A stretch of 64,000 bases of DNA from NCBI RefSeq assembly GCF_026151205.1, contig NC_087081.1, forward strand, positions 14,178,340 through 14,242,339. The letters are read 5' to 3'. Origin of the DNA: Bolinopsis microptera (Eukaryota > Ctenophora > Tentaculata > Lobata > Bolinopsidae). Each line of letters opens with the position of its first letter. Within the stretch, counting starts at the first letter, position 1. The notes under the pieces are model-generated. The model did no database searches. It saw only the letters and a program-made list of their open reading frames with translations, and was not told the origin of the DNA. Shown piece by piece: positions 56,392-64,000 of this stretch. The position numbers and the translations under genes are program-made.

Positions 56392-57247
56392 GAGGGACTG
56401 CTGATGATGTCATATTCTGAGAGCTACGATATTGATTGTTACGTCGATTCTTGCCGCGGGCACTGCCGCCCCGAACTTGAGATTGGCGACCGGCTTTGCA
56501 GACTTTCTGGAAATGTCCCTGAATTCCACAACCGTTGCAGTTAGAGTTAAAAGCAGGACAGGCCTGTCTGTTTGTGTGCGGTTTGGGCCCACCGCAGAAA
56601 TAACAGGAGAATTGAAATGGGGCAGCTGCTACGAAGTTGTCATCATGGTTAGCACACCCTTCTGAATCTGACACTGATTCATTGTTATTAACAATTGCGT
56701 TGAGAGATGAACTTTGGTTGACATAAGATTGGGCCTGAACCTTTGCTGCCTCTAGCCCTCTAGCTAAGGAATAGATGTCTGACAATGCAGTCTTCTCGCT
56801 TTCCAATACCCGTTGACGTATACCAGGAGACTGTAGGCCAGCTATAAATGCCTCTCTTATGGCTTCATTTTGGTGTGTAGCCTCATTTACTGCACCGAAA
56901 ACGCAGTCTTTGGCTAAAAATTTGAGTTTTTGGTAATAGGCGTCCACTGTATTGGAGTCTTGCTTGCAAGTGTTAAGCAGGTGTCGTGCAAAAATGACGT
57001 TCCTCTTAGGATTGAAGACACTCTCCAATGCTGCAATTGAGGCTGTGTAATCAGCTGTCTCCGAAATATGAGCATAGATCTCCGTGCTTACATAGTTTAC
57101 GAGTAGGTCCTGTTTGTTAGCCTCCGTAATGCTAGTGATTGATCCAATGAACTTCACGAACCTAGCTTTCCAGTGCTCCCACTCCTTGGAACTGTTGGCA
57201 GCAGAGGGGTCGGCGCTAAAAGTCTCAGGACGCAGTAGTTTGTCCAT
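56273..57247 (-). CDS. gag: Gypsy gag-like protein, 324 residues
   Basis: ATG at 57247, only 24 nt from the LTR. Capsid-like helical region at about 20-180, then two zinc knuckles: C215-C218-H224-C230 and C237-C240-H245-C250 (CNGCGIQGHFQKVC), which bind RNA. A basic RGKNRRN stretch and a Ser/Gln-rich tail follow. It ends at TAG 56273, overlapping the pol frame (open from 56391) by about 118 nt in the -1 register, so pol needs frameshifting. I see no canonical XXXYYYZ heptamer in the overlap. The ORF is intact. Confidence 0.9.
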   Translation of the reverse strand: MDKLLRPETFSADPSAANSSKEWEHWKARFVKFIGSITSITEANKQDLLVNYVSTEIYAHISETADYTASIAALESVFNPKRNVIFARHLLNTCKQDSNTVDAYYQKLKFLAKDCVFGAVNEATHQNEAIREAFIAGLQSPGIRQRVLESEKTALSDIYSLARGLEAAKVQAQSYVNQSSSLNAIVNNNESVSDSEGCANHDDNFVAAAPFQFSCYFCGGPKPHTNRQACPAFNSNCNGCGIQGHFQKVCKAGRQSQVRGGSARGKNRRNNQYRSSQNMTSSAVPHSSSQSQNGTSSALHNHYLAASPRVLPESLSMEESLMPW

Positions 57248-57254
57248 AGTTGTT

Positions 57255-57271
57255 ACCTCAGTGTGATTAAA
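57255..57271 (-). promoter_or_regulatory. Probable self-priming primer-binding site
   Basis: One base inside the 5' LTR edge the minus strand reads TTAATCACACTGAGGT, exactly complementary to ACCTCAGTGTGATTAA within the LTR (57321-57306, minus strand). A tRNA-type TGG start is absent. In Tf1 and sushi elements the transcript's own 5' end primes cDNA at such a site. Confidence 0.6.
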
Positions 57272-57390
57272 TGAAGTATAAGTAAAACTCTTTGTTCATT
57301 TAGACTTAATCACACTGAGGTTAAAACATTCTGAAACATTATAAACATTAGTATTAAAATAACTGAAACAAATAAACAAGAAATATAACA
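57272..57390 (-). repeat. 5' LTR of the Gypsy element (119 bp, internal deletion)
   Basis: Matches the 3' LTR except for a 67-bp deletion at a TTAAAA microhomology. On the minus strand TTATAATG (57343-57337) lies about 22 nt before ACCTCAGTGTGATTAA, a possible TATA box and start site. The deletion lies in presumed U3. Confidence 0.9.
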
Positions 57391-57511
57391 ATGAGCTAGT
57401 CATGACAAACTTGTTTCACATTTCAGCCTCTAAATATTACGGTAAATCGTGTTGCCAAGATTATTGTCCGACATTGTTATAGTTCATATTACTCAGGGGA
57501 GGTAATGTAGT
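57391..57511 (+). pseudogene. Pogo/Tigger-like DDE transposase fragment, right part
   Basis: Continues the fragment at 51930-52127: LVMTN in one frame, then FQPLNITVNRVAKIIVRHC, YSSYYSGEV in another. The family has LQPLD.SVNK..K.F.R..F..WY..EV here. The frame changes show it was dead or died after the insertion. R-C copy 2 begins at about 57512. Confidence 0.65.
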
Positions 57512-59957
57512 TCTTAGTAAAATTCTTGACCGTATTATTTTCATCCCTTCAACCGTACCAATATGATGATGTTAAGATTAGTTCATACTATTTAGCTCTA
57601 TAGATCAAAGTTCTGTCCTAACCAGTAACCAGTAGTCCCTATTAATCGCCTTCCATCCTCGTACAACCGCCGCCGCCTTACTTAGGGTAAACGGACTTTC
57701 GCTATGATAATTTATTCATGTTGTTGTTCACATTGAATACACTATGTTACCATATCCTTTTTTACTTGTTTTACTTGGTTATCTTCCAGATATAAATTCA
57801 CCAACATTTTTTAAGTCGATATTTGCAATAGAATTTCCTTTCCTAAAATGTATCTTGTACTATAGGGCCTGTCATGATATCATGGATCGCTTAAGTTCCA
57901 CGAGGATCTGGTAGTCCTCATAATTCTGCGGCCTCTATGGATCGTCATCTCGCACAACTCTTTAAGAACCTTGTGAGTTTGGCATGTGAAAATTAGCAGC
58001 CTTCCAGACATGTATTGGGTTAGCAAGGTGTCGTACGTCACCTCAAGATCGGGTGACAGGGGGCTGACCAGGCCAGAACCCAATTGATTGGGTTTTGATT
58101 GAAATAAATTTTCGTGCACATACAGAATGAATGGTTAATAATTTAATATATATGTAGACCAAGCTCTGTGCACGGGATGCTTCCTGGAAGAATCCAGTTC
58201 TTTTAGCGGGGCACCCTACCTAAAGCCAAATTGAGATATAATAATCATATTCCTAGGGAAATAATCAGAAATCGAATACCAATCAAATAATATGATATAT
58301 AGGAGTAGTAACCATATTTACTATGCAAAATGCCCCAACCTCATAGTGTAAATTTATATAAAATTAAAATTCCATACCACCACTAAACCCCAACAGTCAA
58401 CACAACAGCCCAAGCAAAATTAAATAACTTCTTATATACTGTCATACTACAAATTAATTAAACATTTGAAATCTGTTAACCATACCAGAGAATAAATTTC
58501 TAAACCTAATGCAAGTGAAATAATTTAGATGCAATAATGAATGCCTAATATGAGTATCATCTGTCAATGTCCTTGTAGAACAGTCTGTACAAGAGATATG
58601 AGTAACTAATATAGAAGGAAAAAAAACAGGAAGTTGTCGTCTGTTGGAAAATAAATAAAATATCTAGTATATAAATTAGAATATAAAATAACATTCGGTC
58701 AATGTGTCGTCAATAAACTGTACAATTATCAAATGATAAAACTGTACTGGGTGATACAGTCACCAAAAATAAATACTAAGTATAATAAGTTAATAAATTA
58801 AATGTGGTCTGTAAAACTACCACTAGGTATAATAAATAAATAAATAAATAAAGTCAATTTTTACAGCACAGCAATATATATCTAAATATCAGATCCTCTG
58901 TAATCATAATGTATAAAAAAAGGAGCTTTTCTCTGTGCTGAAGGATGAATCAAGGCAGATCATGGTTCTGTTAGCAGGCCACCCTAGTTATGGACAATAC
59001 ATATATATAAAATAATTAAATTATAATTTTAAAATTGTGTCAATTTTAAAATTGTGTATAATAGGTCAATAAATTAAAAGTGGTTTATAAAACTACCACT
59101 GTGCGAACCCCTTCTCCAGTTAAAACATGTCAGTCATGTGCAAAATCAATCAGAATGGTAAGGTGGTAAAAAAGGGAAAATCCTTTCGATACATCAATTA
59201 TATATGCCTCAGATTTAAAAGAAATAGAAGATACTTAGCTATCGTCGACTATGATTGCAGTGTAAAATTTGTCATATGAATTGTCGACGGTATTGAGGTC
59301 ACGTGATTATGAGCCTGAGGTCACGTGACTATGACGTCATCAGAGCTTTCAAGCTCTCTTTGACTTTGTTCCATATCCAATACTTAATGCTTACTTTATG
59401 CTTACAAGCACTAACAGATGTTTTTCGCCAATCTACTTTAAGTTCATACCAGCGATCAAATTTTTAAACATTTTTAAAAAATGTGACAATGACCAGTGTA
59501 TGTAGTACAACTACAAAGATGCTGATATCCTGGTACGCACAAAACATCTACTTTGGCAATATTTTCAGATAAATTTCTATTTGATCTTCACAGTTTGAAG
59601 CTTTTGCGACTAGCGATGTAGCAGGACTAGCGATGTAGTAATTATTCTACTAATAATATTCATCCTGTTTATTTCAATATAATTTGTCTCAAAAAATTAT
59701 ATTTAGACATTAAACGGAGAATTGTTTGATGCTAATACTAATGTCATAAGTCTGATAAAAATAAAAATTGTGACGCGCCTTGTGATTGATTTATCAGAAT
59801 CTCATGATGTCACGATCTGAGGCTAAGGGGCTGAGTCAGAGCCTAGAGGTTCACTGGGACCGGGGGAAGAAAGCCTTGTGCAAAATGATCTAACACTGTG
59901 GGTGGATATCTTCATAGCTATTGTGAATAACGTAATTCTTGTATAATAGCTGTGCAA
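57512..59957 (+). repeat. Dispersed repeat R-C, copy 2 (with AT-rich insertion)
   Basis: Collinear with copy 1. Keeps the empty sites of both insertions in copy 1: CATCAGAGC at 59338-59346 and GTAGTACAACTACAAAG at 59502-59518. E-box palindromes are at 59299-59308 and 59320-59329, with a CRE TGACGTCA at 59332-59339. Interrupted by 58094-59292. Its right end is cut by the hAT MITE at 59959. Confidence 0.8.
58094..59292. other. AT-rich insertion within R-C copy 2
   Basis: About 1.2 kb absent from copy 1. It has internal duplications: AGTTCTTTTAGCGGGGCACC near 58197 resembles GGTTCTGTTAGCAGGCCACC near 58967, and AAACTACCACT recurs at 58814 and 59090. An (AATA)n run lies near 58833. A 50-codon basic ORF starts at ATG 59127 (MSVMCKINQNGKVVKKGK), unrecognised. 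No tips or target duplication found. Confidence 0.45.
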
Positions 59958-59958
59958 C

Positions 59959-60460
59959 TAGGGGGTGCACCATAAAAATAAACTTGCTCGGATTTTTAAA
60001 ATTTTTGTACCATTGTTTTCTAGAGACTGTGAGAATTTTCACAATACCAAATTTGTCATACCTTTTTGGAAAGATCAGTGAGTTTTGCCTAGATGCCATA
60101 TTTGATGGTGCGCGGCTTTTGGAGCAAAATTAGCTGTAAAAGTCGCGTAATTTGACCAAATTTGACCAAATTCGTTGATTTTTGTCGTATTATTTGGATA
60201 TATCTTCAGTTCCTTGAATGAGATCATTCTGAAAATTGGCAACGACCTTCCAATAGGGCTTTCACAACTGTCCGAAAAATTTGGTGGATATTGGAGTTGA
60301 TGTAGTGATAAAAATGGGGCGAAATACGCTGATTTTAGCTGTAACATAATGTCTGATGGTTGGATTAGGCAGTGCGCCATCGACAATAAGACGCGCGCGC
60401 TGACCATTGAATGGTTTTTTAGCTCTTATTTCGGCCAGCACATTATTTTGGAAACAATCG
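59959..60460. mobile_element. hAT-type MITE, copy 3, rearranged
   Basis: Starts TAGGGGGTGCACC and follows copies 1 and 2 for about 407 bp, to TGGTTGGAT at 60365. It then switches to the inverse of the right arm (TAGGCAGTGCGCCATCGAC from 60366), which fades near 60460. So a left end is joined to an inverted right end. The uninterrupted flank GTGCAACTGATTAG exists at 39438-39451. Confidence 0.75.
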
Positions 60461-60479
60461 AAAAGTTATAATACTTCCC

Positions 60480-63282
60480 ATATAACAATTTTGTTGACAT
60501 TTGGTCAGCTTACGTAAGTACGTACGTAAACACTTATGTTCTACTGAACCTAATTTAGTTTGAGCAATTTTGATGCTCAGAATTTGAGTTATCAACGAAT
60601 TTATACATACTTTGTCATTTTTAGACCTCTTAATCAAGGCCAATCTCTCCCAACTAAGTTAGGTTCGGTAGTTAAGTATGATTGGAAGGTTCTGACAAAT
60701 TTTCAGCATGATTCATGTTCAGGAACCGAAGATATGACAGAATCTGACAGAATCTCGCATCATCTGCCAGTTTTTCATATTTTTGAAGACCTAGCTGTAA
60801 CTAACTCTGAACCTCAAGTTAAACATACCCAATATTATGATTACAGTGAATCCAACGTTCGAGTCCTTGTTTCATCCTTAAACCAACATTTCTCTGAGCA
60901 CCCACCAAAAAACTTTATTGAATTTCACGACACATTCAAAACGAATCTAGACAAATCATGTAAACTCAGTAAACCTAAAGTCTCCAAAAGAACGCCAATG
61001 ACAAATCCGTGGATAACAGGAGGATTAATCGCGTCTATAAATAAAAAACATGAGCTGCACGACCACTGGCATAAAGCGAAGAGAGAAAAATGTTTGCATA
61101 ATCATATCCAGGTAAACTTTGTCGTGAGATCAAGGAAGCCTGTCACTGCAATCCTTGTAATGATGCCAGGGAAAAGCATGCTAATTTTACTGACAAACGT
61201 AGGAGAGTTAAACACGTAATAAGACTAGCTCAACGCCTCTACACGTGCAACAAAATTGAGGAGTGTCAGGGTGACAGTAAAAAAACCTGGCAGTTAATTA
61301 ATAAAGTGCGAGGAAAGCAAAATAAGCAAATGAAACCGTCATTCATGATAAACAATGAGCGTGTTATTTGTCGACGAGTTATTGCTCATGAATTTAACAA
61401 GTACTTTGTGTCAATCGACTCCAATCTGAACGAGGTCTATGAGAGGAGGATTGATGAAGATCCTATAATTGCTAAATCATTCACTGACTACTTGCCACAG
61501 TCCTGTCCGTCAAGTATTTATCTTGCTGAATGTACAAGCTCTGAAATAATACAAATTATAAGTGAATTTAATAACGGTAAAGCTAGCGACATACCGGCAC
61601 ATGTAATGAAGCAGTGTAGTCAAACTATATCAGAACATCTTGCCAGCATTTATAACAACTGCATGAATGAAGGTGTCTTCCCTGATCAACTGAAAACGGG
61701 TAAGATAACCCCGATATATAAAAAAGAAGATGAGGAATTACTAGAGAATTACAGGCCAGTATCAACATTACCAGTATTTGGTAAAATATTTGAAAAAATT
61801 ATTTACAGTAGATTATACAACTTTTTCTTATCTCGAGGAATAATATTCGAAAATCAGTTCGGCTTTAGAAAAAACCACTCGACAAGTCATGCTCTTAACT
61901 ACTCCGTAAATCACGTCGAAGAAAAACGGAATAATAAAAACCACGTATTAGGAATATTTATCGATCTCTCTAAAGCATTTGATACCTTACCATTTGATAT
62001 GCTACTTAAGAAACTTAGTAATTACGGAGTTAGAGGAAACGCACTAAAGCTGCTCCCCAGCTATCTAAATAATAGATACCAGTATGTTAGTGTACTTGGT
62101 GAAGAATCAGAGCCTCTCCCAGTTAAACTAGGCGTACCTCAAGGATCCGTTTTGGGCCCCTTGCTTTTTCTTATCTATATAAATGACATCTATATATGTA
62201 ATACATTAGGAAAATTTGTACTATTTGCAGATGACACAAACATCTTTGTAGCTGCTGAAACTAAGGAACAAGCATACAAAATAGCGAATGAAATTCTCGA
62301 CTCTGTGTGCCAATATATGCGCCATAACCTACTGCACATTAATGTTAAAAAATCTTGTTACATGTACTTCTCGCCTACTAAACGTAAGACCATTGATAAT
62401 ACTGAAAATGACTTGAATCTAGAAAATGATGGGATCCCGATCAATCAGGTTACTGAAACGAAATTTCTATGTGTAATTATTGATGACAAACTGAGTTGGA
62501 CACCTCATATCGAGAAACTAACTAAGAAATTAAACAGCATATGTGGCCGTATTTATCGAATAAAAAACTCCCTCCCCAGCCAGCTGTACAAACAGATATA
62601 CCACACTCTTTTTGAATCTCATCTAGGATACGGTATAACTGTATGGGGTGGTGTATCAATTAATAAGCTTTCACCACTATTCCTTGCACAGAAGAAATGT
62701 GTCCGAATCTTATTTGGGGACTCGGAAGCATTTAGCGACAAGTTTAAAACTTGTTCTCGTAGCAGGCCAATCCAGTGCAGTATAAACAAGAAAGGTCAAA
62801 TATCCAATGAATCAACTATACCTCACATTAAACCGTGTTCTATATGTATCAGCTTGAGGAAGACTGGTGATAAACAAGCAAGGCCACATCGCTGCCAAAT
62901 ACTTGGGGCAGAATTCCACTCTAGAGAATCAACAAAACCTATTTTCCAATCTAAGGAACTAATGACAGTACATAACATATATAGATACAGATGCATTACT
63001 GAAACAATGAAGATAGTGAAAAGTCATCAGCCCATATCCATGTATTCTCTCTTTAAGAAGTCTGAGCTCAGAGATGACAGATTTGTGACACCACACTCAT
63101 CTCACAATTTCGCATATAAAGGGGCAAATCTATGGAATAGGTTTCTTGAGCAGTCAAATGCACGTGGTAAAATAGGTTCACTAGGTTCAATTAAATCCCG
63201 ATTGAAGCTTTCTATCATGAAGGCTCAACACCAACCTGACAATATTAACTGGCGGGACTTAAACTTCAACACTTTCCTATGA
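60480..63282 (+). pseudogene. 5'-truncated CR1/Jockey-group LINE, one frameshift
   Basis: Begins in the endonuclease C terminus (SDRISHHLPVFHIF near 60740), then a linker with NPWITGGLIASINKKHE. A frameshift near 61110 moves the frame into a Cys cluster (CREIKEACHCNPC) and on to an open reverse transcriptase to 63282. Motifs: NYRPVSTLPVFGKIFEK, IDLSKAFDTL, GVPQGSVLGPLLF, FADD (62224-62235), and a C terminus INWRDLNFNTFL. Related to, but distinct from, the 25846 element. There is no intact 5' half; non-functional. It lies against the rearranged hAT MITE. Confidence 0.88.
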
Positions 63283-63604
63283 AAAGACCCCCATTTATAT
63301 TTATATCTTATATTTATATCTTTTAGATTTTACACCTGTCACTCACATCATATATGCACCACAAAAGAAAAAAGATTCATTCAATCATTACATTATACAC
63401 TCACACATGCACACAAAACATTAAAGCAGGTTACACGCGGGTGTAACGTTCACTTTATCCGAAGGGTAAAATAATACTTTACGTAACGCGCGATTTACGT
63501 CTTGGTAGCTAAATTATTCAAGTGCTATTTGTCAGAGCGACACAAATGCGCGAGCGCTTGCGCGGCTCACCTATCCAACACTCTTGTTTACATCGTATCA
63601 GGCA
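63283..63604 (+). other. LINE 3' region and unassigned DNA
   Basis: TATATTTATATCTT repeats near 63292-63323 may be the LINE tail. GCGCGAGCGCTTGCGCGG near 63548 is a GC-rich near-palindrome. No gene. Confidence 0.4.
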
Positions 63605-63841
63605 ATGGTTCAGTTTAATTATGGTAAGGGCACAGCCTGTCAAAAACCCTTTTCGCATGATCCGTCGACACCGCCTGAAGGTGAATGCATAATAACGGAT
63701 CATGAACGTACGGAATCAAACGTTAATAAGCTTGCAGCTTCCGATGAAAATGTATTCAACTTTGTGTCATGCTTGAATTGGTTTTGGACCTCTTCAATTC
63801 TTTTAATTTATTTATTATTGTTATTTGGTATTATGAGCTGA
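63605..63841 (+). CDS. Small ORF with C-terminal membrane segment, 78 residues
   Basis: ATG 63605, reading MVQFNYGKGTACQKPF, an acidic middle (EGECIITDHERTES) and FWTSSILLIYLLLLFGIMS at the C terminus, then TGA. The last about 20 residues could anchor it in a membrane as a tail-anchored protein. Unrecognised. TTATGGTAAGG early in the ORF is also a perfect splice donor, so the downstream frame may not be used. No strong polyadenylation signal nearby. Confidence 0.25.
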   Translation: MVQFNYGKGTACQKPFSHDPSTPPEGECIITDHERTESNVNKLAASDENVFNFVSCLNWFWTSSILLIYLLLLFGIMS

Positions 63842-64000
63842 TATGTATATATACATACGGTATCTAAAATTAAGCGTATAGCGAGCATATTTAACAATTT
63901 TTAAGCAATAATGTATTGCGAGCAGCTGTAACTTAAATATCGCATAAAAATCATATAATTATGACACAAAACTAAAATTTTATTGGAATCTAGGTTAAAC

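Larger units (their letters stand above)
52133..57390 (-). mobile_element. Complete Gypsy-type LTR retrotransposon with 5-bp target duplication
   Basis: LTRs at 52133-52318 and 57272-57390, both TG...CA, are flanked by ATGAG (52128-52132 and 57391-57395). Order on the minus strand: LTR, 24-nt leader, gag, pol (protease, reverse transcriptase, RNase H, integrase), about 420 bp non-coding, purine tract, LTR. pol is interrupted by a 812-bp MITE. The domain order with integrase last, and protein sequence, place it in the Gypsy/Metaviridae-type group. No envelope-like ORF was found. The insertion split a pogo-like transposase. Confidence 0.95.

Noticed and set aside
56299-56665. Plus-strand ORFs opposite gag and pol
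   Set aside because: Shadows of the strongly supported minus-strand Gypsy genes.
58094-59292. Mitochondrial DNA insertion
   Set aside because: The AT-richness suggested it, but no mitochondrial protein, rRNA or tRNA segment could be recognised.

Overview
The window is animal nuclear DNA: AT-rich, intron-type splice sites, AATAAA signals, and dense in metazoan transposable elements. No bacterial operon, rRNA or CRISPR is present. The species cannot be fixed from the sequence. A partial domain at 19634-20086 resembles uncharacterised proteins I associate with cnidarians and tunicates, so a marine invertebrate is plausible (inference). Most of the 64 kb is mobile or repeated DNA. Few segments look like host genes, and those are short terminal exons or small ORFs.

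Layout. 1-5.8 kb: an inverted pair of a dispersed repeat (family A), an inverted-repeat element (M1), a G-rich tandem array, a minisatellite and a decayed RTE-like LINE tail. 7.4-10 kb: degenerate tandem and direct repeats. 12.4-15.6 kb: M1 plus family A again, then two copies of a second inverted-repeat element (M2), one carrying a nested 861-bp element with a 3-bp target duplication. 16-20 kb: two host-like terminal exons on the minus strand. 20.9-24.9 kb: a tRNA-like SINE head, a minisatellite, repeat family R-B, and a decayed piggyBac-like gene split by a hAT-type MITE. 25.1-29.85 kb: an apparently intact CR1/Jockey-group LINE with a 1161-codon ORF. 29.9-39.8 kb: two very long (CT)n tracts, R-B with an RTE-like insertion, and R-C interrupted by a hAT MITE and by a 5.3-kb element whose ends (CACAGTG) and 5-bp target duplication fit the Transib/RAG group. 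40-46 kb: mariner-type ends and a 1.24-kb tandem duplication carrying a palindromic X-box. 46.4-49.9 kb: a candidate two-exon gene, a P2X7-tail-like ORF and a possible secreted protein. 50-57.5 kb: a nested stack in which a Mutator-like MITE sits inside a Gypsy retrotransposon, which sits inside a pogo/Tigger-like transposase. 57.5-60.5 kb: R-C copy 2 and a rearranged hAT MITE. 60.5-63.3 kb: a truncated LINE.

Several insertions can be proven inside the window because an uninterrupted paralogue, or a restored reading frame, gives the empty site. These are the hAT MITE at 32924, the Transib-like element at 33691, the RTE-like fragment at 31367, and both Mutator-like MITEs. The Gypsy element has 5-bp duplications and a leader complementary to the presumed start of its own transcript, the arrangement known for self-priming Tf1/sushi elements.
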